From Psychrobacter sp. JCM 18902 (GTDB lineage: Bacteria; Pseudomonadota; Gammaproteobacteria; Pseudomonadales; Moraxellaceae), in NCBI RefSeq assembly GCF_904846615.1, contig NZ_CAJHBK010000001.1:2046001-2110000 (forward strand): a DNA stretch of 64,000 nucleotides. Direction: 5' to 3'. The notes under the pieces are model-generated. The model saw only the letters and a list, made by a program, of their open reading frames with translations, ran no database searches and was not told the origin of the DNA. Positions 19,717-28,487 of the stretch are shown piece by piece. The position numbers and the translations under genes were made by a program. Each line of letters starts with the position of its first letter. Position 1 is the first letter of the stretch.

Positions 19717-19737
19717 GGTATGAGAAAAACTCATACC
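19717..19737 (+). promoter_or_regulatory. Hairpin in the rpmB leader
   Basis: GGTATGAG (19717-19724) and CTCATACC (19730-19737) form a perfect 8-bp stem with an AAAAA loop. It lies 20 nt before the rpmB ATG and just ahead of the Shine-Dalgarno TAGGAG. There is no T-tract, so it is not a terminator. Confidence 0.7.
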
Positions 19738-19757
19738 TCATAGATTAGGAGTTCGCC

Positions 19758-19994
19758 ATGTCTCGAGTTTGCCAAGTGACTGGAAAGCGCCCTATGGTGG
19801 GTAATAATGTTTCGCACGCAAACAACAAAACCCGTCGTCGCTTTCTACCAAACCTTCATAACCATCGTTTTTGGGTAGAGTCTGAAAATCGTTTTGTACG
19901 TCTACGTGTGTCTACCAAAGGTATGCGCACTATTGACAAACTTGGTATCGATAAAGTGTTAGCAGATATGCGCGCACAAGGTCAAAAAGTATAA
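19758..19994 (+). CDS. rpmB: 50S ribosomal protein L28
   Basis: The 78-residue protein starts [20 protein letters not shown] and ends in the basic [10 protein letters not shown] tail, as usual for proteobacterial L28. Only one cysteine is present, so this is the zinc-independent (C-minus) form. TAGGAG lies 6-8 bp before the ATG. It is the first gene of the rpmB-rpmG pair, the order found widely in gammaproteobacteria. Confidence 0.98.
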   Translation: MSRVCQVTGKRPMVGNNVSHANNKTRRRFLPNLHNHRFWVESENRFVRLRVSTKGMRTIDKLGIDKVLADMRAQGQKV

Positions 19995-20127
19995 GTTAAG
20001 ACTGGCAGCTTAATATCTCGATAATTTTCGTCATTTAAGCTGCTTTTCTGCTGCATCTTATGTAGCTACATAATATTTTAGATCCGTACCTATCGTTTGA
20101 AGACCCCTCATTTACAGGAAAGCTATC

Positions 20128-20283
20128 ATGAGAGATAAAATTAAATTAGTATCAACAGCTGGTACTGGTTATTACTACACCACTACTAAAAACAAACGCA
20201 CTATGCCTGGCAAAATGGAAATGAAGAAATTCGATCCGAAAATTCGCCAGCACGTGATGTTTAAAGAAGCTAAAATCAAATAA
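20128..20283 (+). CDS. rpmG: 50S ribosomal protein L33
   Basis: The frame encodes 51 residues beginning [20 protein letters not shown] and ending [10 protein letters not shown], a typical L33. The four zinc-ligand cysteines of the C-plus form are absent, so this is the zinc-independent version. AGGAAAG precedes the ATG at good spacing. It lies 133 bp after rpmB and is followed by a strong terminator. Confidence 0.98.
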   Translation: MRDKIKLVSTAGTGYYYTTTKNKRTMPGKMEMKKFDPKIRQHVMFKEAKIK

Positions 20284-20339
20284 TTGCTATAATTTATAGA
20301 ATATATTTTCATAAATACTTTCTATATATAAGTTATTTG

Positions 20340-20373
20340 AAAAAAGGGTATATCAATTGATATACCCTTTTTT
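20340..20373 (+). terminator. Rho-independent terminator of rpmB-rpmG
   Basis: AAAAAAGGGTATATCA (from 20340) pairs with TGATATACCCTTTTTT around a short AT loop. The T-tract is on the plus strand; the symmetry also allows action on the converging minus-strand gene. Confidence 0.9.
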
Positions 20374-20439
20374 GCTTGCTACTTTTCATGATGATTATTT
20401 TAATTGACTACTACTAGCCAGCTTAACAGCAACTCATCA

Positions 20440-20751
20440 CTAACTATAGTGCGTCGGCTCTTTGTCATAAACATGCGCATGCCATTGGCTCATCTGCTTT
20501 TGCATAATGACCTGAATCGCGGCATGAATCATATGCTGACCTATCGCTTGGGTGTCACTACCAAGCAGCTCTTTAAGCTTTTCAGAAAAATCAATGGTCA
20601 TCAGCGGCGCTTCGTCTTGTTCCGCGTCACGTAACAATAAGCGACCATCTTCTGCCTCTACCAACTCAAGGGTAGTCTCTTTGGCAAATCCTGCAAATTG
20701 ATCCGTACTCTCGTTATCTACTTCTATATCATTATCGATATCGTATGGCAT
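20440..20751 (-). CDS. Small acidic hypothetical protein
   Basis: I do not recognise this 103-residue protein. The first half is acidic (DNDIEVDNESTDQ, EAEDGRLLLRDAEQDEAP). The second half has an amphipathic helix (IDFSEKLKELLG) and a His/Met/Gln-rich helix (GQHMIHAAIQVIMQKQMSQW). There is no membrane segment or signal. The ATG at 20751 is chosen because AGGAAG lies 6 bp upstream; a more upstream Met at 20787 has no such site. It stands alone, convergent with rpmG. Confidence 0.7.
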   Translation of the reverse strand: MPYDIDNDIEVDNESTDQFAGFAKETTLELVEAEDGRLLLRDAEQDEAPLMTIDFSEKLKELLGSDTQAIGQHMIHAAIQVIMQKQMSQWHAHVYDKEPTHYS

Positions 20752-20936
20752 GAATTGCTTCCTCATTGTCCCGTCTAATACTTGCAAGAAAAATCGCGCG
20801 TCGCAACATTATTGTTTTACAGTAATACGGGTAAAACTATCTTAGTCATACAATGGACGCTTTGGTCTTGAAATTCAAGGCTTGTCACATAAGTCTTCTA
20901 CATAAAGGCTTTTTGGGTGTGCTATCACTGATAGTA

Positions 20937-21248
20937 TTAGCGCCAGTAGCGTAATTTTGCCACAGTAAATAAGAAGGCAACAAACATGCCGAGATAATAC
21001 ATGAGCTTTAACTCTAATGTCGGATCTCGATATTTAAACGGTAAGGCTACAGTGGCGGTGGCGGTCGGAAATATCAACAGCATAAGCAGCCAGTTTTCGA
21101 TGACATTGAGCCAGCCTTGTAAATCAGTACCGTTACGCAATGATGCCAGCCCTAGCAACAAACAGGCGATAATTAAGCTGGTGAATAAGCCGTTGGGTAG
21201 GTCTTTTGGATAGATGATATTGGCAATCTTGGTCGGTATGATTCTCAT
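20937..21248 (-). CDS. Hypothetical membrane protein
   Basis: A 103-residue protein with three hydrophobic stretches: LFTSLIIACLLLGLASL, NWLLMLLIFPTATATVALPF and YYLGMFVAFLFTVAKL. It has no cysteines, no signal-peptidase site and no recognisable motif. It ends in basic residues (KLRYWR). The gap of about 120 bp to the next upstream minus-strand gene suggests independent expression. No function can be assigned. Confidence 0.65.
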   Translation of the reverse strand: MRIIPTKIANIIYPKDLPNGLFTSLIIACLLLGLASLRNGTDLQGWLNVIENWLLMLLIFPTATATVALPFKYRDPTLELKLMYYLGMFVAFLFTVAKLRYWR

Positions 21249-21368
21249 GTAAAATTCCAGTCACGCTTATAGCGCGTGACTTAATGATTAAAAATTGTAT
21301 AAAAACAGCCTATCATAAATACTGCAGTGCACTATTTACCAAACAGCTTTATCTCTGCTCATAAGACT

Positions 21369-21746
21369 CTAACTGTAAGTACCCATCAACCAAAGCATCG
21401 ATATACAAGAGGTTAAATAACCCAAGCTAATGGCATTCCAGCTCTCTATATGCATGCCTTTAACTTTGTTAAGTATCTTCGAACCTAGCCAAAAAAACAG
21501 GGGAATGCCCAGCATAAATGCAGGCACAATGACCGCAGCATGACGTAATACTTCACCAGTATCATCACCCACCATTAGCCGAAAGCCGTAACCTGCCAGA
21601 CTTAGAACCAAGGCAAATACAGCCAAGCCAATAGTAATACCCTTTGGCACCAAGCTGCGTTGCTGTGTCTCATTCTGAATTGGCTGCTCAGTGCTTTGCT
21701 CTGACTCAGGTGATTCTGACGAATTGATTGAGTTTTTTGTGTCCAT
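21369..21746 (-). CDS. Hypothetical membrane protein with a polar N-terminus
   Basis: This 125-residue protein starts with about 35 polar residues rich in Ser, Glu and Gln. Three membrane segments follow: GITIGLAVFALVLSLAGYGF, AVIVPAFMLGIPLFFWLG and ISLGYLTSCISMLWLMGTY. The plan resembles other small Moraxellaceae membrane proteins of unknown role. Nothing in the sequence indicates function, and no cognate partner gene is adjacent. Confidence 0.65.
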   Translation of the reverse strand: MDTKNSINSSESPESEQSTEQPIQNETQQRSLVPKGITIGLAVFALVLSLAGYGFRLMVGDDTGEVLRHAAVIVPAFMLGIPLFFWLGSKILNKVKGMHIESWNAISLGYLTSCISMLWLMGTYS

Positions 21747-21866
21747 ATTTCACCTTTACGTAACTTGCCATTATGCATCGTTATCCGTTATACAGCACAT
21801 TTCGCTACTATTCTTTTATGACGAAAATGACTGACGAACGTATTTACCAGTCACATAAGACCGTGG

Positions 21867-22559
21867 TTATTCGTTACCATTAGCCAAAGCCAGCTCAGCA
21901 CGCATAGCATCAATAGCCACTTTATAGTCATCTTGGTTAAAGATCGCCGACCCTGCCACAAACATATCCGCACCCGCTTCGGCAATGGCTCGGATATTAC
22001 TGGCTTTGATACCGCCATCTACTTCTAATCTGATATCACGACCACTGGTGATGATGCGCTGACGGACTTGGCGCACTTTTTCTAACGTCCCTTCAATAAA
22101 TGACTGACCGCCAAAACCTGGGTTGACGCTCATCAATAAAATTTGATCTACCTTGTCCATCACATAGTCTAAATAATGTAATGGCGTTGCGGGATTCAAT
22201 ACTAAACCACATTCAGCACCGCCATCTTTGATCAGCTGTAAAGAGCGATCAATATGGGCGCTGGCTTCTGGATGAAAAGTGATAACACTCGCACCTGCCT
22301 CCAAAAACTGCTCAATCATGCCGTCAACTGGTGATACCATCAAATGCACATCGATTGGTGCATCAATCCCATAATCACGCAGCGCCTTACAAATCATACT
22401 GCCAAAGGTGAGATTGGGTACATAATGGTTATCCATTACATCAAAATGAATCACATCAGCACCTGATTCCAACACCCTTTCAACTTCTTCACCTAAACGT
22501 GCAAAATCAGCTGAGAGTATTGATGGGGCGATAAGATAAGGTTTAGAAGGAATAATCAT
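21867..22559 (-). CDS. rpe: Ribulose-phosphate 3-epimerase
   Basis: Rpe interconverts D-ribulose 5-phosphate and D-xylulose 5-phosphate in the pentose phosphate pathway. The TIM-barrel signatures are complete: [16 protein letters not shown] near the start, the metal-binding [42 protein letters not shown] and [12 protein letters not shown] with the phosphate-binding [13 protein letters not shown]. The ATG at 22559 gives 230 residues with AGG about 10 bp upstream. The longer frame from 22628 adds 23 residues not typical of the family. Confidence 0.96.
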   Translation of the reverse strand: MIIPSKPYLIAPSILSADFARLGEEVERVLESGADVIHFDVMDNHYVPNLTFGSMICKALRDYGIDAPIDVHLMVSPVDGMIEQFLEAGASVITFHPEASAHIDRSLQLIKDGGAECGLVLNPATPLHYLDYVMDKVDQILLMSVNPGFGGQSFIEGTLEKVRQVRQRIITSGRDIRLEVDGGIKASNIRAIAEAGADMFVAGSAIFNQDDYKVAIDAMRAELALANGNE

Positions 22560-22670
22560 AGTTGAGCTACCTGATTCTGTTGAAATAAAATACGAATAAA
22601 AATAAAAAGAAACTAAGAACTGGCTCAAAAAACTGTGCCTTTAAAGCAATAATATTAAGAACTCAAACTA

Positions 22671-23123
22671 CTAGCGCTGCTTATACTGGGTTTTGCAATA
22701 AGCACGACCGACATCGAAGCCTCGCTTAGCTTGATGTTTGGTCGCGCGATTACTGACACGCTGACGCCATAAGCGAAAAGATGACGGCTTTAGCGCTTGG
22801 CGCATCAGCTTAATCACGCCTGCTTCATTGAGACCATAGCTATGCTCTATCGCCCCAAACGGTGTTCTGTCCTCCCACGCCATTTCTATCACTCGTGAGA
22901 CTTGCGCGTCATCTAGCACTTTATCACCCGACTCATTGACTACGGTTGCGATAAGCTCATCTGAACGTGTCTGTCTGTCATTTGATTCAGTACTAATATC
23001 ATCATGCTGATTATTTTTTAGAGCCGCAGCCATATCGGCTTGCATGGTCGCAAGCGATGACTGAACGGTTTGCTGCTTACAAGCCAAACCATCGACTACT
23101 AATGCTGTCAGATTACTTGCCAT
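22671..23123 (-). CDS. DUF2805 / TIGR03643 family protein
   Basis: The C-terminal 80 residues carry the family signature: VIEMAWEDRTPFGAIEHSYG, then EAGVIKLMRQALKPSSFRLW and RQRVSNRATKHQAKR. This is a small basic domain found in many proteobacteria and Bacteroidetes, with helix-turn-helix character but no established function. The first 70 residues are variable and polar. It lies 111 bp before rpe on the same strand and may be co-transcribed with it. A perfect 15-bp triple repeat sits 44 bp upstream of its start. Confidence 0.8.
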   Translation of the reverse strand: MASNLTALVVDGLACKQQTVQSSLATMQADMAAALKNNQHDDISTESNDRQTRSDELIATVVNESGDKVLDDAQVSRVIEMAWEDRTPFGAIEHSYGLNEAGVIKLMRQALKPSSFRLWRQRVSNRATKHQAKRGFDVGRAYCKTQYKQR

Positions 23124-23166
23124 AAAACCTTACCTTTAAAGATGCTTAACAGATATTCAGCCAACT

Positions 23167-23211
23167 TCTATTTTATATCAATCTATTTTATATCAATCTA
23201 TTTTATATCAA
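23167..23211. repeat. 15-bp perfect tandem repeat, three copies
   Basis: TCTATTTTATATCAA repeated at 23167, 23182 and 23197 without mismatch. Read on the minus strand the unit is TTGATATAAAATAGA, which contains promoter-like TTGATA and TATAAA elements. It lies 44-88 bp upstream of the DUF2805 gene. Confidence 0.95.
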
Positions 23212-23285
23212 TAAATATGCTTGACTAAATAATCAGCGTAACTGTCTGTCAATTTATCGATCAGATCATCATTCTAATACTGGGC

Positions 23286-24176
23286 TTAGCTCATTTGTGC
23301 CATACGCCAGTGATGTTCGATATGATCGTTAATCACCGCTTGGATAAAATAGTAGCTATGATCGTAACCCGCCTGATAACGCAAGGTTAAGGGCTGATTG
23401 GCTTTGTCACAAGCGCGTTGCAATTTGGTGGTTTGCAGTTGACCCTCTGCTAAAAAATTATCAGCCGCGCCTTGATCTACCAAGATACTTGCATACTGCT
23501 GCCCCGATTTTTCAATCATCTGTGCAGCATCTGCCTGCGCCCATCGTGACTTATCATCGCCGAAGTATTCTGTATAAGCGGCTTGCCCCCATGCCGACTC
23601 ACTGGCCGCGCACACAGGCGATAAAGCTGAGACACTCACAAACTTGCCTGGAAACTTAAAGCCCAATAGTAATGCTCCGTGACCGCCCATCGAATGCCCT
23701 GTCACGCCGATACTGTCAATAGGAAACTCTGAGCGTAACAAGTCATATAACTCATCAACGATATAGCTTTGCATATTAAAATGCTCTGACCAAGGTGCTT
23801 GCGTCGCATCGACATAATAGCTGGCACCCTGACCAACAAAATAGCGGTCGTCGTTTGGCACATCGCTGTCATCACTACTTCGAGGTGATGTATCAGGCGC
23901 GATAAGTATCATGCCAAGCTCGCTACATTTTTGCTGAAAGTGCGCTTTGTGGGTGACATTATCAGCATTGCAAGTGAGACCCGATAAATATAGAATCGCA
24001 GGGCAGCGACGACCAGCAAGCGCTTCATCTGGCAGATAAATGCTAAAGGTCATCGGTGTTTTGGTCGATGATGATTGATGGCTATAGTAATGCTGCTCAC
24101 CATCGAAACAGCGGTTGACGCTGATCTGCGTGATTTTTGAGTTGGTAGATAAACTGTGTTTATAAGAGTTGTTCAT
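23286..24176 (-). CDS. fghA: S-formylglutathione hydrolase
   Basis: The enzyme releases formate and glutathione from S-formylglutathione in glutathione-dependent formaldehyde detoxification. It is an esterase-D-like alpha/beta hydrolase: PAILYLSGLTCNADNVTHKA near residue 56, the nucleophile elbow GVTGHSMGGHGALL near 155, the Asp in DQGAADNFL and the His in AGYDHSYYFIQ. The ATG at 24176 gives 296 residues, with AAGG 9 bp upstream. The ATG at 24185 directly abuts that site and is less likely. The partner dehydrogenase adhC is not adjacent, which is unusual but not rare. Confidence 0.93.
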   Translation of the reverse strand: MNNSYKHSLSTNSKITQISVNRCFDGEQHYYSHQSSSTKTPMTFSIYLPDEALAGRRCPAILYLSGLTCNADNVTHKAHFQQKCSELGMILIAPDTSPRSSDDSDVPNDDRYFVGQGASYYVDATQAPWSEHFNMQSYIVDELYDLLRSEFPIDSIGVTGHSMGGHGALLLGFKFPGKFVSVSALSPVCAASESAWGQAAYTEYFGDDKSRWAQADAAQMIEKSGQQYASILVDQGAADNFLAEGQLQTTKLQRACDKANQPLTLRYQAGYDHSYYFIQAVINDHIEHHWRMAQMS

Positions 24177-24397
24177 AAGCGACATCCTTTTTATCCAAAG
24201 TAAAGTACACGATGACTTATAAAAAGCATTGGTAAAGTAATACTAGTACTTCTCCAAACTCACTTAGTACTCAATCATTATACCATTCACAAGAATTAAA
24301 GTAGTAAGGAAAGCGAGTGTCAGTATTACAGATTCTAGACTGAACGAGCTTAATACGGCTCATCGTGATTTTTGGGTTGCGGGTTTTGGGTTTACTG

Positions 24398-25879
24398 TTA
24401 ATTGGCAGTGATCGCAGTATTAGCCACTGGCTGACCAGAAGCACTATCCTCTACGACATTAATGGCGATAGGATCACTGTCATTAATAATACTGGCGACT
24501 GGTGGTCGGGTTTTATCAAACAATACTTGTTCGAACGCTGGCAAAGCAGTCTCCATCAGACTACCAATCACCATCTGCGGCTCTGATGGTTCAAAACCCA
24601 TCGCACTTTCACGCTCATTCACACGCAAACGGGCATCTTTAAAGGCAGATTCAAAACTGGTATTACCACGCAGGCTTTCAGCAAAAAACGCTTGCCCAAA
24701 ATAGGTCATCTCAGCTGTGTTGGTGCAGCCAAACGATGCTTTGTCAGCGGCTGATGCAGTAATCACCACCGTGGTTGGGGAGGCCAATTCATCGATAAAT
24801 GAGCCTGAATAGCAGGCAGATACCACAATCACCCGCCAGCGAATACCTGAAGCGTCTAGCGCCTCCCGTAACCATGCGGCGTCTAGATTCTCCATTGCTA
24901 ATGGTGGATTTGCTAATTGAATGATATTTTCGTTGCCGTGTGAAGACAAGGTTAGGAATAACACATCCTCATCGGCATTCATCTGCTGACCAATTTTCTT
25001 TAATCCACGCAGAATACTGGTTTTGGTAGCGATTGGCTCATCAAGCCAACTATAAGTATTGTTGATCAACGAGAGTGAATGTCCACTAGTGCCAAAACGC
25101 ACATCGAATAGCTCACGCACTTTATTAATCTCAGAGCGAAAAACGTCTTGACCAGAGAATCCTGCCACACCCATAAAATACCAGTCGGTCTTGCCCGAAG
25201 TGCTAGGATCGATACTATTTAATGCTTGCTGTAACAAACGAGGCTGCTCATATAATGCCGCTTCGGCTAAAACAGGCTCTACAGGAATCTGCTTAAATAT
25301 AGGCTGGTCCGCGACATTACGCTGCCAAATCGTCAACAGTGCGACTGCACCTACCAATACAATGACCCGCTCCCACCACGGTATGCGTAGACGACGAGAA
25401 AAAATCCATAATAACGCCAACGTCTGCCATAAAAACAGCACCAAAAACAGTATGGGTAAAAGTGAATAGCTCCAATCTGGTAACCAACCATAACTGCCCA
25501 AAAACTGCACCAAACTTTGTAATAGTGCAGATAAGGTATCAGCCACTAACCACAATACCACGGGCACAAACACCAACGTTTGATTGCCAGAACGCCGTGC
25601 CAAAATGATGCCGCCCAATAAAATTATCATCGGCCAAATCAAGTAGCTGACCAACCCTTGCTCATTAAAGATACTGCCATTTTCCGCGGCTAACCAAGAA
25701 AACAGTACATTACTACCGAGTGCCAATAGTGCAAATACGGCAAACTGGATAAAGGTAGGTTTTACCCAAGAAAACGCGCGCGTCGACCCTACTAGCATCC
25801 ACAAGGTTGCAATAATATTGGCAGCGAAATTGAGCGAAAAACGCTGAAGCGATACGGTTTTTAACGACGCAAGTGACAA
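24398..25879 (-). CDS. Membrane-anchored C13 (legumain-clan) cysteine peptidase
   Basis: Residues 1-185 contain about six hydrophobic helices. Residues about 205-455 form a C13/caspase-like domain. The expected dyad is present: His314 in VLFLTLSSHGNE and Cys356 in RVIVVSACYSGSF, followed by the family's TASAADKASFGCTNTAE. Bacterial members of this family have no settled role; eukaryotic relatives are legumain and the GPI transamidase subunit. The C-terminal 40 residues are low-complexity. The start is TTG at 25879 with GAGG about 9 bp upstream. It is a single gene, facing away from fghA's promoter and downstream of htpG. Confidence 0.85.
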   Translation of the reverse strand: MSLASLKTVSLQRFSLNFAANIIATLWMLVGSTRAFSWVKPTFIQFAVFALLALGSNVLFSWLAAENGSIFNEQGLVSYLIWPMIILLGGIILARRSGNQTLVFVPVVLWLVADTLSALLQSLVQFLGSYGWLPDWSYSLLPILFLVLFLWQTLALLWIFSRRLRIPWWERVIVLVGAVALLTIWQRNVADQPIFKQIPVEPVLAEAALYEQPRLLQQALNSIDPSTSGKTDWYFMGVAGFSGQDVFRSEINKVRELFDVRFGTSGHSLSLINNTYSWLDEPIATKTSILRGLKKIGQQMNADEDVLFLTLSSHGNENIIQLANPPLAMENLDAAWLREALDASGIRWRVIVVSACYSGSFIDELASPTTVVITASAADKASFGCTNTAEMTYFGQAFFAESLRGNTSFESAFKDARLRVNERESAMGFEPSEPQMVIGSLMETALPAFEQVLFDKTRPPVASIINDSDPIAINVVEDSASGQPVANTAITAN

Positions 25880-26160
25880 AGACTTAAACCTCTAGCCAGT
25901 CGAGAAAAGAAAGTGAGTTGATGATGATTTTTGGTGTGGCAGCTACCTACGAAATGTCATTAATTCACATTTTTTATATAGCATATGGACATCAAGATTA
26001 CATGCAATTCACAATGAGATAATTTTAAGAGACGAATAGCAAAGACTAAAAATACGACTAAACAGTTTAGCTCGCTAATATAACGCGATTGTAACGGATT
26101 GTCGGTCAAGAGGATAAGGCTGATTTGTAAAATTCGCTTAAATTTGGCTAAGAACATATA
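25880..26160. other. Intergenic region upstream of the C13 peptidase gene
   Basis: About 280 bp between the peptidase start and the htpG terminator. A 65-codon minus-strand frame lies here, but it starts right after that terminator, lacks a Shine-Dalgarno site and shows no familiar protein features. I see no repeat or clear promoter. Confidence 0.5.
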
Positions 26161-26195
26161 AAAAAGGAGGTCTTGAATCCAAGACCTCCTTTTTT
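26161..26195 (-). terminator. Rho-independent terminator of htpG
   Basis: AAAAAGGAGGTCTTG and CAAGACCTCCTTTTTT form a near-perfect stem of about 15 bp with a very small loop. It lies 30 bp past the htpG stop, with T-tracts on both strands. Confidence 0.92.
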
Positions 26196-26225
26196 CTCAA
26201 TAATGACTGTATCAAAGACTCACTA

Positions 26226-28217
26226 CTATCTCATCAAAAGCTCATTCACACGTTTTAGATAAGCGGCTGGATCATCTAACTGACCGCCATCTGCTAACAA
26301 TGCTTGGTCAAAAATTACTTGCGCCAATTTATCAAAATCGACGTCAGATTGCTCGCTAGTCTCTAACTTTTTAATAAGTGGATGATCAGGGTTAACCTCA
26401 AGCGTCGGCTTGCTTTCTGGCACATCTTGACCCATTTGCTTCAGCATCTGAATCATCTGTGGTGATAACTCACCTTCACCAACGACCAAGCAGGCAGGAC
26501 TATCAACCAAACGCGTCGATACTTTAACGTCTTTGGCACGTTCACCTAACGCTGCTTTGAGTTTATCAACGACTGGCTTCATGGTTTCTTGCGCTTTTTC
26601 AGCTTCAGCTTTTTCGGCTTCGTCTTGCAAGTCGCCCAAATCAACCGCGCCTTTGGCAATGTTTTGTAGCGGTGTCTCATCAAATGAGGTCAAGAAATTC
26701 ATCGCCCATTCATCGACACGGCTGGTCATCAAAATAACTTCGATGCCTTTCTTTTTGAACAGCTCAAGTTGTGGGCTATTTTTAGCAGCCGCTAGATTGT
26801 CAGCTGTTAGATAATAAATGGCTTTTTGACCCTCTTTCATACGCGCTTTATAGTCTTCAAAGCTGGTCGTCACACTATCCTGAGTACTGGTCGCATAGCG
26901 GAGCAATTTGGCAATACGTTCTTGATTGCCCATGTCTTCGCCAACGCCTTCTTTGATAACATCACCAAATTCAGCGTAGAACTGCGCGAATTTTTCTTGC
27001 TTATCACTGTCTTCACTGTTGGCAAGACTGGCGAGCAAGGTCAAAATACGACGCGCGTTACCATCACGGATAGATTTCACATCACGCGACTCTTGTAATA
27101 GCTCGCGGCTGACGTTCAATGGCAAGTCTGCTGAATCAATCACCCCTTTGACGAAACGCAGGTACATTGGCAATAATTGCTCAGCTTCATCCATAATAAA
27201 GACGCGCTTCACGTATAGCTTTAGTCCATGCTGCTGGTCACGAGTATATAAATCGACAGGGGCTTTTTTCGGAATATATAGTAGCTGAGTATACTGAACA
27301 CGACCTTCGACACGGTTATGCGTCCATGCTAGTGGCGCGTCCATGTCATAGGTGATATTTTTATAAAAATCGATATACTCTTCATCTTCAATCTCAGATG
27401 CCGTACGTGTCCATAGCGCGCTGGCTTTGTTGATAGTTTCCCATTCATCAGTCAATACCATCTCGCCACCAGCAGGTGCGTCGTCGTTATCATCTTCTTG
27501 CCAAACTTCTTTACGCATCTGAATCGGCAAGCTGATATGGTCTGAGTATTTATTAACCAACTGCTTAATTTTGCCACGGTCTAAATAGCTGTCTTCGCCC
27601 TCACTATATTGCTCTTTTAAATGCAAAGTAATGGCGGTGCCACGAGTTTCTTTCGTGATAGGTTCAACCGTAAAGCTACCCGTACCATCTGATACCCAGC
27701 GCACGCCCTTATCCGCAGGCTCGCCCGCTTTACGTGTTTCAACGCTAATCGTATCGGCAACGATAAAACCTGAATAGAAGCCAACCCCAAACTGTCCGAT
27801 TAATTGACCATCTTGCTTTTGTGATTCAGACAGCTTGTCTAAAAATGCTTTAGTACCGGACTTGGCAATCGTACCCAAGTTTTCGATGGCATCGGCTTCA
27901 TTCATGCCAATACCATTATCGGTAAAGGTGATGGTTTTGGCGTCTTCGTCGACAGCAATGCGAATTTTTAGCTCGCCATCGTCTTCATAAAGACTGTCAT
28001 CATTGGTCGCTTCAAAGCGCAATTTATCACAAGCATCAGAGGCGTTTGAAACCAGCTCACGCACAAAGATATCAGAATTAGAGTAAAGCGAATGGGTAAC
28101 TAGATGCAGCAGTTGCGCCACTTCCGCCTCGAAGGTATGTTTTTTTAATTCTGGGCTGCTTTTATTAACATTGATGCTATCAACTTTTTGGTTATCAACT
28201 GGGGTCTGTTCACTCAT
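26226..28217 (-). CDS. htpG: Chaperone HtpG (Hsp90)
   Basis: HtpG is the bacterial Hsp90, an ATP-driven dimeric chaperone in the cytoplasm. The GHKL ATPase domain is intact: [20 protein letters not shown] near residue 36, [18 protein letters not shown] and [14 protein letters not shown]. The middle domain has [20 protein letters not shown] and [18 protein letters not shown]. The C-terminal dimerisation part ends [14 protein letters not shown]. At 663 residues it is a little longer than E. coli HtpG. AAAGGAG precedes the ATG, and a heat-shock promoter lies about 120 bp upstream. Confidence 0.98.
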   Translation of the reverse strand: MSEQTPVDNQKVDSINVNKSSPELKKHTFEAEVAQLLHLVTHSLYSNSDIFVRELVSNASDACDKLRFEATNDDSLYEDDGELKIRIAVDEDAKTITFTDNGIGMNEADAIENLGTIAKSGTKAFLDKLSESQKQDGQLIGQFGVGFYSGFIVADTISVETRKAGEPADKGVRWVSDGTGSFTVEPITKETRGTAITLHLKEQYSEGEDSYLDRGKIKQLVNKYSDHISLPIQMRKEVWQEDDNDDAPAGGEMVLTDEWETINKASALWTRTASEIEDEEYIDFYKNITYDMDAPLAWTHNRVEGRVQYTQLLYIPKKAPVDLYTRDQQHGLKLYVKRVFIMDEAEQLLPMYLRFVKGVIDSADLPLNVSRELLQESRDVKSIRDGNARRILTLLASLANSEDSDKQEKFAQFYAEFGDVIKEGVGEDMGNQERIAKLLRYATSTQDSVTTSFEDYKARMKEGQKAIYYLTADNLAAAKNSPQLELFKKKGIEVILMTSRVDEWAMNFLTSFDETPLQNIAKGAVDLGDLQDEAEKAEAEKAQETMKPVVDKLKAALGERAKDVKVSTRLVDSPACLVVGEGELSPQMIQMLKQMGQDVPESKPTLEVNPDHPLIKKLETSEQSDVDFDKLAQVIFDQALLADGGQLDDPAAYLKRVNELLMR

Positions 28218-28334
28218 AAAAAACTCCTTTAATTTATGTCAAAAACGTATCATAAAATAGCAATCATTTGACTGTCTCTACTCAGCTACAAATTAAGCAG
28301 TTCAATTTCGAATATCGCTAAGCTGTTTATACTA

Positions 28335-28360
28335 ATAGGGGCGCAGCAGAAAATTTCAAG
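28335..28360 (-). promoter_or_regulatory. Sigma-32 (RpoH) heat-shock promoter of htpG
   Basis: On the minus strand CTTGAAA (28360-28354), a 12-bp spacer and CCCCTAT (28341-28335). The consensus known from E. coli is CTTGAAA, 11-16 bp, CCCCATnT, so the -35 is perfect and the -10 nearly so. The predicted leader is about 110 nt. Confidence 0.85.
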
Positions 28361-28383
28361 CTAAAAAGCACAATTCAACAAAA

Positions 28384-28412
28384 ACACCGCCCTAGTTTCC
28401 TAAGGCGGTGTC
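28384..28412 (-). terminator. Rho-independent terminator of the catalase gene
   Basis: On the minus strand CACCGCCTTAG and CTAGGGCGGTG form an 11-bp stem (one G-U wobble) with a GAAA-type loop, followed by TTTTTG. It lies 76 bp past the catalase stop and just before the htpG promoter. Confidence 0.88.
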
Positions 28413-28487
28413 GTTATATCGATAATAGGTTTAGCAAGTATATTCAGCAAATAGATTTAGTAATACGTTTTTAGATAGACCTATCAA

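Noticed and set aside
25960..26157. A 65-codon minus-strand frame between the C13 peptidase and htpG genes
   Set aside because: It begins right after the htpG terminator, has no Shine-Dalgarno site and shows no domain or codon signature.
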